Positions 51,159 through 60,544 are shown, numbered from the stretch's first letter. The stretch is DNA of 64,000 nucleotides from Paenibacillus senegalensis JC66 (GCF_000285515.1 NZ_HE610958.1:267137-331136); one strand, 5' to 3'. Translations and numbers: made by a program. Notes: generated by a model not told the origin, from the sequence alone.

Positions 51159-52922
51159 TTATCCGCCTAAGCCGATTACCTTCTGAACCCAGTTTTCCAA
51201 CTGATCAACCAGCACTTCAGCGGTTTCACCACTTTTCCGGATCGTACATTCGACAACTCGCTCGCCGGCCCGTTTTCCTACCGTTATGCGTATCGGCATG
51301 CCTAATAAATCGGCGTCATTGAACTTGACTCCAGCCCGCTCCTTCCGGTCGTCCCACAATACTTCTACGCCCTTCTTCATCAGGGCTGTGTAGAGTTCCT
51401 CGGCCACCGCCGATTGCTGCTCGTCTTTGGCATTCAATTGCAGCAGATGAACATGAAAAGGGGCAACAACCACCGGCCATGCAATCCCGCGTTCGTCATG
51501 ATGCTGCTCAATAATAGCCGCCAGCAGGCGTGATACGCCAATACCATAGCAGCCCATGATCATCAGCTGCTCGCGTCCATTTTCATCTACATAGGTGGCA
51601 TTTAACTGCTCGCTATACTTGGTCCCCAGCTTGAAAACATGACCGACCTCTATCCCCTTGGTAAATTGCAAAGCCTCTGCACAGCGGGGACAACCATCGC
51701 CAGGCTGGACCATTCTTAGGTCATAAAACTCCTCAGCCGCAATATCTCTTCCCAATCGGGCATGCAAATAATGGGCATCCTCTTGGTTGGCTCCAATGAC
51801 TAAGCTGGCTGCGTTTCTTAAGCTCTGATCGACGAATAATGGAAAGGTCTGCTTCAGCCCAGATGGACCGAGAAAGCCGGGAACCGAGCCTAATTCCTGC
51901 CTTACACCTGCTTCATCCAACAGCTCGATAACTTCTGCGCCAAGCAAATTTTTCAGCTTGATTTCATTCAGCTGATGATCTCCCCTAACAAGTGCAAGCA
52001 CAATTTGCCCGTCAGCCCGGCAGGCTATCGTTTTTGCTATTTGTGAAGGGGCGACTTCCAAATACCGGCTTACTTCTTCCACCGTTTTCATTCCCGGAGT
52101 TGAAACCATCGTCATGTCCAGGTTAACTACCGAATCCGCATCTGCCCGAACATCAGCCGTCATTCCATTGAGCTGCGCATCGCCTTGTGCCGCTGCCCGG
52201 TTGCCGGCTGCTTCCGCCTTCTCCACATTCGCAGCATAGTCACATTGCGGGCAATAGGCGATCGTGTCCTCGCCAATATCGGCAAGCACCATAAATTCAT
52301 GAGTACCGGTTCCACCGATTGCTCCCGAATCAGCCTCTACGGCTCTGAAGTTCAGAGCGCAGCGATTTAATATAGTGTGGTATGCGTTATACATGGCCTG
52401 ATAATTCCGATCCAGCCCTTCCTGATCCCGATCGAAGGAGTATCCGTCCTTCATCACAAATTCACGGGAACGCAGCACTCCGAACCTGGGGCGTCTCTCG
52501 TCGCGATACTTGGTTTGAATCTGGTAAACCGTAACCGGAAGCTGTTTGTAAGAGGTCACTTCACTGGCAAGCAGGCTGGTTATGACTTCTTCATGAGTCG
52601 GTCCCAAAGCAAAGGCTCTTCCGCCTCGGTCAGTCAGCCTCATCAGCTCCGGCCCATACACGTCCCATCGTCCGGATTGTTCCCATAGCTCCGCTGGCTG
52701 CATAGCCGGCATCAGCATTTCCTGGGCACCGGCCCGGTTCATTTCCTCGCGAACGATTCCTTCCAGCTTCCTCAAGGCCCGTATACCCAGCGGAAGGAAG
52801 GTATATACCCCGGATGCCAGCGGTTTGATTAATCCCGCCCTAAGCATCAGCTGATGGCTGGCTGCTTCTGCATCAGCGGGGACATCCCTTAAAGTGTTTA
52901 ACAGCATTGTCGACTGCCTCAC
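51159..52922 (-). CDS. proS: Prolyl-tRNA synthetase, bacterial type with editing domain
   Basis: 587 residues from a GTG at 52922 with AAGGGAG 9 bases upstream; this gives the family start MRQSTMLLNTLRDVPADAE. An ATG six codons earlier overlaps that site. The class II motifs are TFLPLGIRALRKLEGIVREE, TKYRDERRPRFGVLRSREFV and IGVSRLLAAIIEQ. An inserted YbaK-type editing domain sits at residues ~240-400 (PSQIAKTIACRADGQ). It charges tRNA-Pro. No T-box was seen upstream. Confidence 0.96.
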   Translation of the reverse strand: MRQSTMLLNTLRDVPADAEAASHQLMLRAGLIKPLASGVYTFLPLGIRALRKLEGIVREEMNRAGAQEMLMPAMQPAELWEQSGRWDVYGPELMRLTDRGGRAFALGPTHEEVITSLLASEVTSYKQLPVTVYQIQTKYRDERRPRFGVLRSREFVMKDGYSFDRDQEGLDRNYQAMYNAYHTILNRCALNFRAVEADSGAIGGTGTHEFMVLADIGEDTIAYCPQCDYAANVEKAEAAGNRAAAQGDAQLNGMTADVRADADSVVNLDMTMVSTPGMKTVEEVSRYLEVAPSQIAKTIACRADGQIVLALVRGDHQLNEIKLKNLLGAEVIELLDEAGVRQELGSVPGFLGPSGLKQTFPLFVDQSLRNAASLVIGANQEDAHYLHARLGRDIAAEEFYDLRMVQPGDGCPRCAEALQFTKGIEVGHVFKLGTKYSEQLNATYVDENGREQLMIMGCYGIGVSRLLAAIIEQHHDERGIAWPVVVAPFHVHLLQLNAKDEQQSAVAEELYTALMKKGVEVLWDDRKERAGVKFNDADLLGMPIRITVGKRAGERVVECTIRKSGETAEVLVDQLENWVQKVIGLGG

Positions 52923-53286
52923 GATTTCCGCTCCCTTCATCTTATGCTTAACTTGATTCCTTCTTCGTTGTTTCCGGATAGCCGTTAAAGGCTGCCAGAC
53001 TAAACCGTGCCTATCTTGTGTCAGCGTTATCGTACACCTATTTTTATTGCTGCAGCTTTATCTCTCAACATTATGGTAACAACATTGACACATTTGCGCC
53101 ATACAATAGCCCCAACTGGCCATTCTAAGCTTTATATTTTTGTAATAAACTCATAGTGATAGAATAGACTGATAGAATAATCCACAAAAAGGAAAAACGA
53201 TGGAATTATGAATTCGTGTATCCAGCTAACGGGGCAGAGAAAAATAAGAAAAAGCGACTGCGACCTCACTATGGAGGTGATATCAG
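52923..53286. other. Divergent space between proS and nosD
   Basis: It contains a TGATAGAATAGACTGATAGAATA direct repeat (units near 53156 and 53170) but no clear promoter or T-box. The GGAGGTGATATCAG at the end is the nosD ribosome binding site. Confidence 0.45.
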
Positions 53287-54669
53287 ATGGTTTTGTTAAG
53301 TCGATTCTGCCGGCTCCTGTTAGCCATAGCCATTATTGCTGCCGGGGGGACAACCGGCTTGGCGGCCTTATCCGGCTTCAAAGGCTTTCAAGGTTATTCT
53401 TCCCAAAGGACAGCCGCCGCTTCGGCAAATGCCAATCTTCAATCATGGATTGACGCTGCTGAGGAAGGAGACATGCTGATTTTGCCGGAAGGTGAGTACA
53501 GCGGACCGGTTACGATTTCCAAATCACTAGAGCTGAGCGGCAATGGCAAAGTCCTGATAAGAAGCTCCGGGGATCAGCCTGTTATTGAGCTTGCCGGCGA
53601 CCATATAACCTTATCGGGGATACATATTGTACACGAGCCCGCGGACAGGCTGCAGCCTGCGGTTCAAGTGACAGGCAATTACAACCGTCTGCTTGGCCTC
53701 GACATTGTCACCAAGGGCAGCGGCATTTATTTGCGTGGGGCCGACCACAACCTTCTCGATGATCTTGATATTCGTCATTCGCTGGCTGGCAACAATATTC
53801 CCTCTACCTACTCAGATAAAGGCAACGGAATAGATCTATTGGAATCCAATTATAACCGGATTGCCGGCAGCCGCATCTCAACTATGCATGACGCCATTTA
53901 TATAGAGAACAGCACGCATAATACTGTAGAAAGCAACTACGCCGAATTTTCACGTTATGGCTATCATCTCATGTTCTCCGCCGATTCCGAGCTGCGAACT
54001 AATATTGGCCAATACAACATCACCGGTGCGATGATTATGAGCTCCGACCGGATAGAGGTCAGTGAGAACGCCTTTACGGACCAGAGTGAAAATGTCAATT
54101 CACAAGGTATTTTGCTCTATGATGTAACCGAGTCGCTTATTGAGCAAAATCAAATTGACGGCAACCGCACGGGCATTTATATCGAACAGGTGAAAGACAG
54201 CACCGTGAGCAGCAATTGGATTGCCCGCAACTTCATCGGTGTGGAAATGCTGCTATCTCAGGAAAACAATCTTACCGGCAATCATTTCATTTCCAATGTG
54301 ACGCAGGCGCAAAGTATGACCAGCGACAATAACGAGGTGCACAGCAACTTCTGGGATGATCTGCAGGGCATTGATTTAAGCGGCCAGGGAGTAAGCAGTC
54401 TGCCCTATAAAACCGATCCCTTCTTTCTAAATCTAACCAGACCGGTACCGGCTTACCAGCTTTTTTTTCAATCACCCGGCATTATCTTTTTACAGAATAT
54501 GTTTCCACCTGCAGTTCAACAGCAAATGGTGGATACAGCACCTCTGATGAAGCCGCGGTTTTATATTCAGGAGGGTAATGCCGGCGGCATATGGACAGCC
54601 ATTATGGCTTCACTGCTGCTGCTGGTAAGCCTGCTCATTATTTATACTATGGGGGTAAGGAAACAATGA
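53287..54669 (+). CDS. nosD: NosD-type right-handed beta-helix protein
   Basis: 460 residues. A signal segment (LLLAIAIIAAGGTTGLAAL) is followed by many beta-helix turns (for example DNLLDDLDIRHSLAGNN-like NxxxxDI/IxxN patterns and SGIYLRGADHNLLDDLDI). The last ~30 residues form a membrane helix (IMASLLLLVSLLIIYTMGV). NosD is an exported accessory protein for the copper sites of nitrous-oxide reductase. The start has GGAGG upstream and its stop overlaps the nosL ATG. nosZ itself is not in the window. Confidence 0.85.
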   Translation: MVLLSRFCRLLLAIAIIAAGGTTGLAALSGFKGFQGYSSQRTAAASANANLQSWIDAAEEGDMLILPEGEYSGPVTISKSLELSGNGKVLIRSSGDQPVIELAGDHITLSGIHIVHEPADRLQPAVQVTGNYNRLLGLDIVTKGSGIYLRGADHNLLDDLDIRHSLAGNNIPSTYSDKGNGIDLLESNYNRIAGSRISTMHDAIYIENSTHNTVESNYAEFSRYGYHLMFSADSELRTNIGQYNITGAMIMSSDRIEVSENAFTDQSENVNSQGILLYDVTESLIEQNQIDGNRTGIYIEQVKDSTVSSNWIARNFIGVEMLLSQENNLTGNHFISNVTQAQSMTSDNNEVHSNFWDDLQGIDLSGQGVSSLPYKTDPFFLNLTRPVPAYQLFFQSPGIIFLQNMFPPAVQQQMVDTAPLMKPRFYIQEGNAGGIWTAIMASLLLLVSLLIIYTMGVRKQ

Positions 54670-55286
54670 ACAAATGGATCAAGCTAGGCGCATTAAGTGT
54701 ATTGCTGTTCGTCTTGGCGGCATGCGGACAAAACAAGTACAGTCCGATAGAAATTAATGAGGCGGTCCATACTTGCGAAATATGCAACATGCAGGTGGCT
54801 AATGACCGTCATGCTACGCAGATTATTACTAAAGAAGGGCGCGCCCTTACTTTTGATGACTTGGGATGCCTGTATGAATGGAAGGCGCAGAACGGCACCG
54901 ACACCATCGGAGAACAATACGTCCGTGATTATCACAGCTTAGAATGGATTAAATTGTCTGACGCTTATTATGTATATGATGAAAGCTTCACTACACCGAT
55001 GGCCTACGGCATTTATTCATTCAAAGAACAGGCTGAGGCCGAAAAATTTATTAGTGAACAGGCCAAGGGCCAGTTGATGTCGGCTGCCGATCTGGATCAT
55101 CATACCTGGGAAGGGCATCATGGCGATCATCATGGTGACCATCACGGAGAAGGCCACCATGATGGCGATGGTCATGGCGATGATCATGAACACGAGGGCC
55201 ACGGCGAGGAACACGAAAAGGATGGGGAAGGCCATGGAAAGAACCCGGAACATGGCAGCTCCAACGGGCAGAGCGGGAGTCACTAA
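54666..55286 (+). CDS. nosL: NosL-type copper lipoprotein with a histidine-rich tail
   Basis: 206 residues, ATG overlapping the nosD stop (ATGA). The lipobox LAAC gives C20. The Cu(I)-binding motif is CEICNM (C37, C40, M42), then GRALTFDDLGCLYEW as in NosL. Residues 145-206 hold 18 histidines in HHGDHH/HGDGHGDD-like runs, which is not part of standard NosL and could bind copper or zinc. It sits between nosD and nosY. Confidence 0.88.
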   Translation: MNKWIKLGALSVLLFVLAACGQNKYSPIEINEAVHTCEICNMQVANDRHATQIITKEGRALTFDDLGCLYEWKAQNGTDTIGEQYVRDYHSLEWIKLSDAYYVYDESFTTPMAYGIYSFKEQAEAEKFISEQAKGQLMSAADLDHHTWEGHHGDHHGDHHGEGHHDGDGHGDDHEHEGHGEEHEKDGEGHGKNPEHGSSNGQSGSH

Positions 55287-55335
55287 TTCGATTCCAGCAC
55301 CCATAACGCCATTTCACCTTTGAGGAAGTGATGCC

Positions 55336-56153
55336 ATGCACTGGCTTACTATAGCCACAAGAGAAATTAAGCTGGGCTTTCGTAATCCCTGGGCTTATTC
55401 GTTTCTCGTTTTATTTGCTTTGTTTAGCCTGGCCCTGCTGCTTATCCAATCGCAAAACCAAATCAGCGGCTATACGAGCACGACTGCGGGAATGCTCAAT
55501 CTCATTTTGTACCTATTGCCTCTAATGACACTTCTTCTTGGTTCCTTTTCCTTGACGTCCGAGAAAGAAGAGGGAGGCTGGCAGCTGCTGGCAACCTACC
55601 CGTTAAACACATCCGCTTACCTGCTCGGCAAATACGTCGGGCTTGCTGTTGTGCTGCTTGTGATCATCAGCTTCGGCTTTGGACTTTCCGGCGTGCTTGG
55701 TGTTGTCGTTGGCAAGGCGTTCACCCCGCTCACCTTTGCCTTGTTTTTATTTTTGCCGCCCTGCTAATCCTGCTTTTTCTGGCTATCGCTCTAGTGATCG
55801 GCACCTTTACAGCCAACCGTTGGCAGGCGCTCACTTATGGTGTCGGGATATGGTTTTTTCTGGTGCTTGCCTGGCCCACGATTCTGGTTACGATTCTTGG
55901 TTTCCTGCCTTACTTATGGATCAAGCCGCTGCTTGTATTGCTCACCTTCCTGAATCCGGCGGAACTCGTACGCCTCTTTACGATTATTCAGATGGGAGGC
56001 GGCTCCATTCTGGGACCGGAGTATTATCAGTGGGTCCAGTGGGTTAAGCAGCCCAGCGGCATACCGCTATTTCTTGCTGTCTGTTTAATATGGATAGCGG
56101 CTTGTCTCGGACTGGCAATTTCCGAATGGGAAAGCAGGCGATATCGTGCATAA
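55336..56153 (+). pseudogene. nosY: nosY, ABC permease split by a one-base frameshift
   Basis: Read in two frames it encodes a ~272-residue multi-span permease. The first frame, from MHWLTIATREIKLGFRNPWA (55336), stops at 55767 after LFLFLPPC. In the +1 frame the sequence continues LFLFFAALLILLFLAIALV and runs to the stop at 56153. Adding one T to the T-run at 55750-55754 joins both frames without a gap, and the helix stays hydrophobic. NosY is the membrane part of the transporter with NosF. It is either a real loss, a sequencing error or slippage; which is not known. Its end overlaps nosF. Confidence 0.8.
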
Positions 56154-56883
56154 ATCACCTATAGTTGTTTTGGACCAGGTATCGAAGTCGATCGATAACA
56201 AAATCATTGTTCAGCCTCTAAGCTTACAGGTCTCTGCCGGCAATATTGTGGCCCTGTGCGGCGGGAACGGGGCCGGCAAAAGCACCTTGCTGCGGATGAT
56301 CGCAGGAATTATCCAGCCGACCACCGGCAAGCTTACGGTCAATGGTCTGGAGCATAGGAAGAAGCGCAAGGAATATGCGGAATGCATCGGTTACATGCCG
56401 GACGATTTCCACTTCCACCAGCCGTTGTCCGCACTTGAGCTGCTAGCCTTCTATGCCCAGCTCAAAGGCGTTAACAACGAACGTGTGCTGCAGCTGCTGG
56501 AACAGGTAGGGTTGACGGAGGTCAGGCATAAGCCTGCATCGGCCTACTCCAAAGGAATGCGCCAGCGTCTGCTGTTTGCCCAAGCCCTGTTGGCTAAGCC
56601 TCCGCTGCTAATACTTGATGAGCCTACCAATGGGCTGGACCCATATTGGATGGACGCCTTTATTGATCTGCTGCTCGAATTGAAAAAGGCTGGCCATACC
56701 GTTGTGTTCTCTACGCATCAGCTGCATATTGCCGAGAAGGTTGCTGATCAGGTCGTATTCATGGCGGACGGTCATGTTTTAAGGTCAGCCGGTTTGCGTG
56801 AACTAATGCAGGAATATCCATCCAGAGGATTAAATGGCGCCTTTTCCGAGCTGCTTAGTCAGAGCATACCTGCAAAGGAATAA
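56146..56883 (+). CDS. nosF: NosF-type ABC transporter ATPase
   Basis: 245 residues, GTG start at 56146 overlapping the nosY end by 8 bases. Walker A GGNGAGKST is at residues 39-47, the signature YSKGMRQRL, Walker B LLILDEPTNGLD and the H-loop segment FSTHQLHIAE follow. With NosY it forms the exporter thought to supply sulfur or another factor for the copper center of nitrous-oxide reductase. The next gene begins 17 bases later. Confidence 0.9.
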   Translation: MHKSPIVVLDQVSKSIDNKIIVQPLSLQVSAGNIVALCGGNGAGKSTLLRMIAGIIQPTTGKLTVNGLEHRKKRKEYAECIGYMPDDFHFHQPLSALELLAFYAQLKGVNNERVLQLLEQVGLTEVRHKPASAYSKGMRQRLLFAQALLAKPPLLILDEPTNGLDPYWMDAFIDLLLELKKAGHTVVFSTHQLHIAEKVADQVVFMADGHVLRSAGLRELMQEYPSRGLNGAFSELLSQSIPAKE

Positions 56884-56900
56884 AAGGAGGCTTATCCAAC

Positions 56901-57302
56901 GTGAGAAACCCCAAATTTACAACAATACCATCTTTGTTTTTGTGCTGCATCCTGTTGATATGGCTAACAGCCTGCGGAACCGTATCCACCCCGTTTCAGG
57001 AGGGGATCGTCTTTGAAGAGGATCAGGTCACGCTTTCCAGCGATCCCGATCCGCCCATTGCCGAGCAGCAGACACAGCTGAAGGTAGAGCTTGAAGCTTC
57101 TGCAGCACAAGACATCCGAATCGATTTTGAAGTCCGCAAGGAAGGCTCTGCAAGGGGGAAATTTTTGAAAACAAGCAAGCTTTCCGATCATGTTTACACT
57201 GCAGACGAGACCTTTCAAGATTCGGGAACTTACCGGGTGTTTATTCATATTTATTCATCCGACATCCATCAAACGATGGAAAAAAAGATGGAAATCCACT
57301 AA
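56901..57302 (+). CDS. FixH/YtkA-like lipoprotein of the nos group
   Basis: 133 residues, GTG start with AAAAGGAGG upstream. The N-terminus ends in a lipobox, LLIWLTAC, so it should be exported. The mature domain of about 105 residues (QLKVELEASAAQDIRIDFEV, then SGTYRVFIHIYS) looks like the YtkA/FixH-like beta-sandwich, a fold of copper-related proteins. No copper ligand motif is seen. It lies 17 bases after nosF, so it likely belongs to the operon. The family call is moderate. Confidence 0.6.
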   Translation: MRNPKFTTIPSLFLCCILLIWLTACGTVSTPFQEGIVFEEDQVTLSSDPDPPIAEQQTQLKVELEASAAQDIRIDFEVRKEGSARGKFLKTSKLSDHVYTADETFQDSGTYRVFIHIYSSDIHQTMEKKMEIH

Positions 57303-57386
57303 TAAGGCTCTGTAACAGGGGAAACGGATCAACAGAGCCTTCAAGGTCATACTAAAGGTAACTATGCTACCCGAGGAGGCAATAGA

Positions 57387-58316
57387 ATGACAATGAAATA
57401 CCGGAGGCTGGGAAAGACCGGTCGTAAAGTGTCCGTCATCGGCATTGGCACATGGCAATTTGGCGGGGAGTGGGGAAAATCGTTCTCCCAGGACGAGGTG
57501 AACCGGATTCTGGGACGCGGCAAGGAGCTGGGCATTAACCTCATTGATACAGCCGAGTGTTATGGAGATCACTTGTCCGAGCGGTTAATCGGAGGCTATC
57601 TCAAGCAGGACCGTCGTGAGGATTGGTTTGTTGCGACTAAATTTGGCCATCAATTTCACAGCCATTTGACTCGTACGGATCGTTATTCCGCTTCGGATGT
57701 GCTGGAGCAGCTGGATGCCTCGCTCAAAGCGCTGCAAACGGATTACATCGACTTGTATCAGTTTCATTCCGGCAGCAACGAAGCTTTCGATAATGATGAG
57801 CTTTGGACAATGCTGGACAAGCAGGTGCAAGCGGGGAAAATTCGCCATCTGGGAACCTCTATCGGCAAAAATGATAATCTTTATCAGACTGAACAGTCTT
57901 CCCGCGTTCATTCTGAAGTCATACAGGTGATCTATAACCGTTTGGACCGGAAGCCTGAGGACAAAGTGTTTCCGTCCTGCATAGAGCAACATTTGGGCGT
58001 TCTGGCCCGTGTTCCATTAGCCAGCGGCTATTTAAGCGGAAAATATAAGCCCGGGGCCGTATTTGCGGCAAATGATGTGCGGCATAATCATGACAAAGAA
58101 GCTGCTTTAGACAAGCTTAAACAGGTGGAGGAAATCCGGTTAAACGAGGTTCCACAAGGAATGGATATGGCCCAATGGGCTCTCGCCTGGAGCTTAAAGC
58201 ATGATGCGGTCACCAGTGTTATTCCCGGCTGTAAAAGTGTGGAGCAAGTTGAATCCAATGCAGCCGCTGCACAGTGGGTAGGCGAAGGCCATCCGCAAGC
58301 ATGGGAAGAGGCATAA
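57387..58316 (+). CDS. Aldo/keto reductase
   Basis: 309 residues. A TIM-barrel NADPH enzyme: the catalytic tetrad region is seen as LIDTAECYGDHLSER, with KFGHQFHSH and YIDLYQFHSG for the lysine and histidine segments, and SVIPGCKSVEQVESN for the cofactor. It resembles the aldo/keto reductases of the YhdN kind. Substrate unknown. CGAGGAGG precedes the start. It is about 85 bases after the nos group, behind a hairpin (AAGGCTCTGT/ACAGAGCCTT at 57304-57341) that may end that operon. Confidence 0.9.
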   Translation: MTMKYRRLGKTGRKVSVIGIGTWQFGGEWGKSFSQDEVNRILGRGKELGINLIDTAECYGDHLSERLIGGYLKQDRREDWFVATKFGHQFHSHLTRTDRYSASDVLEQLDASLKALQTDYIDLYQFHSGSNEAFDNDELWTMLDKQVQAGKIRHLGTSIGKNDNLYQTEQSSRVHSEVIQVIYNRLDRKPEDKVFPSCIEQHLGVLARVPLASGYLSGKYKPGAVFAANDVRHNHDKEAALDKLKQVEEIRLNEVPQGMDMAQWALAWSLKHDAVTSVIPGCKSVEQVESNAAAAQWVGEGHPQAWEEA

Positions 58317-58467
58317 GCTTGGGATGAAATAGGGCGCCTCCCTTATAATCCCTCCCCGGTTTTCGGTTGGAATTGCGGTTTCTAGACACGAAACATGCTT
58401 GGAGACCGCTTTTTACAAGGGGGGGACCATTATCCTTGAGCTGACCATTGCTTTCAGGATGGCTTGC

Positions 58468-58875
58468 TCACTTCACTTCGCCATCAAGCGGCTTGCGTCC
58501 TATAAAACCTTCCTCCGGACCGTGGTAATGGGTAATTCGTTCCTCTCCCATCTTCCAGCAGAGCAGAATCTCCTGTCCATCTTTAAGTGCAGGGAAATCC
58601 ACCAGCCCGGCTTCTACGCTTTTTAATTCCGCTCCCTTCTGGGCAATGCTGTTTACAATCGTCTGCGCTTCTATCTGCATGAACTCTAGTTCGAATTCTC
58701 TCTCGAAAAGTCTGTCATCGCGTTCTTTTACGGGCGTAGCCAGCTTTTGCTTGAGTAAGGACAATTCTTCATAGCGCTTTTCAAAAGCCCGTTTAATCGC
58801 CTGCAGCTGACCGACTTCCTCACGGATTATGGGGAGAATCGCATGGGCTTCCTCGACGGTAAAATATTTCTTCAT
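58468..58875 (-). CDS. DUF2203-family protein
   Basis: 135 residues. It begins MKKYFTVEEAHAILPIIREE and ends GPEEGFIGRKPL, with the central VDFPALKDGQEILLCWKMGE segment; these are the marks of DUF2203. The first half is helical with coiled-coil potential. The function is unknown. GGAGGACGACGAG lies upstream of the ATG. It is 33 bases downstream of the HAD gene, same direction. Confidence 0.85.
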   Translation of the reverse strand: MKKYFTVEEAHAILPIIREEVGQLQAIKRAFEKRYEELSLLKQKLATPVKERDDRLFEREFELEFMQIEAQTIVNSIAQKGAELKSVEAGLVDFPALKDGQEILLCWKMGEERITHYHGPEEGFIGRKPLDGEVK

Positions 58876-58908
58876 CTCGTCGTCCTCCTTCCTGTGTGAG
58901 CGGAACCG

Positions 58909-59562
58909 TTACAAATATTGAATAATGTCCTCCAACTGGTCAATCCACCCGATAGGCTCTACCTTTTCCCTAGCAAATTTACTTCTATCCCCACGATAGG
59001 CTAAAAATCGAGAGCCTGCGCGTATAGCCGCCCTTCCGTCTATCCATGAATCCCCGATAGACAGCCACTCGGCGGGTTCAATATCCGGATACAGCCCGTG
59101 TATGTATCTGACGCCTGAACAAGAAGGCTTTAGCTTCGGAATCTGATCCCGGCCTACGACATGATCAAGGTAAGCAATCATTCCGGTATGTTCCAGAGCC
59201 GTTATCGCTGCCTGATAAGCATTATTAGTGAGCACTACCAGCGGGTATCTGCCATGCAGCTGCTCCAAAATCTTGTCAGCCCCGGGCTCGGGACCGGCGT
59301 CTTTCATCCCCTCCCGTTCTACCTCAGCTAAAACTTCCCAAATGAGAGGCATCCATTCTTCAGCTCCCGCGGACGTTTTGCGGGCATCCTCGATGACTTG
59401 AGCAGTTGTTTTATGCTCCGCAGAGTATCCTTCCGGCAATAGACGACGATCTTGCAAAAAAGAAAGTGCCGCTCTCTTCATCCACACAAAATCAATAGTG
59501 GACTGAATAAGCGTATTGTCCATATCAAAAATAATCGCACGGAACGACGGATTAGAGCTCAT
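58909..59562 (-). CDS. HAD-superfamily hydrolase
   Basis: 217 residues. Motif I is FDMDNTLIQS (the catalytic aspartates), motif II VVLTNN, motif III K in IPKLKPS and motif IV GDSWIDGRAAIRAG. A helical cap of about 75 residues lies between motifs I and II, as in phosphoglycolate-phosphatase-like members. The substrate is unknown. It probably shares a transcript with the DUF2203 gene downstream. Confidence 0.9.
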   Translation of the reverse strand: MSSNPSFRAIIFDMDNTLIQSTIDFVWMKRAALSFLQDRRLLPEGYSAEHKTTAQVIEDARKTSAGAEEWMPLIWEVLAEVEREGMKDAGPEPGADKILEQLHGRYPLVVLTNNAYQAAITALEHTGMIAYLDHVVGRDQIPKLKPSCSGVRYIHGLYPDIEPAEWLSIGDSWIDGRAAIRAGSRFLAYRGDRSKFAREKVEPIGWIDQLEDIIQYL

Positions 59563-59750
59563 GGTATTATTCCTTTCTTCACCGGGTATTGGGCATAAAA
59601 TGATTCTTGCAAATACCGGACTGATATCTATCTCTTAAGGATACTGAATTTCCCCAAGAATATCCACTGCCGGCATAATTCCAGCTTAATGAAACCATGA
59701 TCTGAAATTCCAGTGCTGCTTGTCCAATAAAGGAACAAGCAGCTCCTGCC

Positions 59751-59828
59751 CTATCTTCTCTCTTTCCAATAAGACCAATACAGCCAGATCAGCATCTGCA
59801 TAGTCCACATGGAATCGTGCTCTTTCAT
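59751..59828 (-). CDS. Tiny Trp-rich peptide
   Basis: 25 codons on the minus strand, ATG at 59826-59828 with AAAGGGGGGAG 4-5 bases upstream, a strong ribosome binding site. The peptide starts MKEHDSMWTMQMLIWLYWS and ends YWKERR, with four Trp and a basic end, so it may sit in the membrane surface. Right after the stop a GCTGCTTGT/ACAAGCAGC stem-loop follows. Family unknown. Space 59563-60011 otherwise holds a TCTATGAA-T8-CATAGA-type hairpin near 59907-59926. Confidence 0.5.
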   Translation of the reverse strand: MKEHDSMWTMQMLIWLYWSYWKERR

Positions 59829-60011
59829 AGAACTCCCCCCTTTATCAGTATTGCTTCAGTATATGCATACCGCGAACGCTGAGCTTGGGGAGCCGCCTCC
59901 ATTCTATGAAAAAAAATTCATAGATTGAATACCACGTATATTTCACCTTGAAGCCTTTGGGGGGAAGTCAACGAATTAGGCGGCTGACTCTGTAAGAATC
60001 AGCCGCCTAAT

Positions 60012-60299
60012 CTATCGTGTAGCTTTAGCTTTTTCCCGGCTTTTACCGATAATCTTCCGGATGCTGTCTTCGGAAAGATGGTAGGCCTGAATCAGCTCTA
60101 TAATTTTTGATCCATTCATGTATTTCCGGTAAATTTCTTTGTTTCTTCGTTCAATCAGTAAACGCGCTCCGTTATTTTCTCCCCATCCTGCACGTTTCTG
60201 TTCTCTTTTAGGAATGTATACAATTTCCCCTTGTATATACTCCTGCAGCTGCTTCAATAAACTAGGCGGAAGAATATCCCTCCCGTTTTTGTAGCTCAT
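60012..60299 (-). CDS. CD3324/Mor-like small DNA-binding protein
   Basis: 95 residues. It starts MSYKNGRDILPPSLLKQLQE and has YIQGEIVYIPKRE and GARLLIERRNKEIYRKYMNG followed by a helix-turn-helix (ELIQAYHLSEDSIRKIIGKS). This pattern matches the CD3324-type proteins related to the phage Mor activator; I rely on memory of the family. It is overlapped by a 35-codon ORF at its 5' end, which may couple translation. Confidence 0.75.
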   Translation of the reverse strand: MSYKNGRDILPPSLLKQLQEYIQGEIVYIPKREQKRAGWGENNGARLLIERRNKEIYRKYMNGSKIIELIQAYHLSEDSIRKIIGKSREKAKATR

Positions 60300-60369
60300 G
60301 GATGAAAACCTCCTCGATCTTTTCTTTTCCGTAAATATGATCTGTCATTCTTGGATTAGTCGCTTTCAT
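60262..60369 (-). CDS. 35-codon ORF overlapping the CD3324-type gene
   Basis: ATG at 60367-60369 with GAAAGGAGG eight bases upstream, the best ribosome binding site near here. It reads MKATNPRMTDHIYGKEK and ends 36 bases inside the next gene, whose own site (GATCGAGGAGG) lies within this ORF. Translation of this frame could expose or block the start of the CD3324-type gene. It may be a leader peptide rather than a functional protein. Confidence 0.45.
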   Translation of the reverse strand: MKATNPRMTDHIYGKEKIEEVFIHELQKREGYSSA

Positions 60370-60544
60370 CTCAAGCACCTCCTTTCAAAATGTATGTAAC
60401 ACGAATTCACTTCATAATTCCTTAACCGAGCGTTGAATTAGCGATATATGGACTCACTTGATTCAAGTGATTCTATATATTGAACCATTCAGAGATGGAT
60501 ACGATTTATGAAATGGATTCACGCTTAAACCTAAAAAAGGGAAT

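Noticed and set aside
52923-53286. T-box leader for proS
   Set aside because: No AGGGTGGNACCRCG-like T-box sequence or specifier stem was found on the minus strand upstream of the gene.
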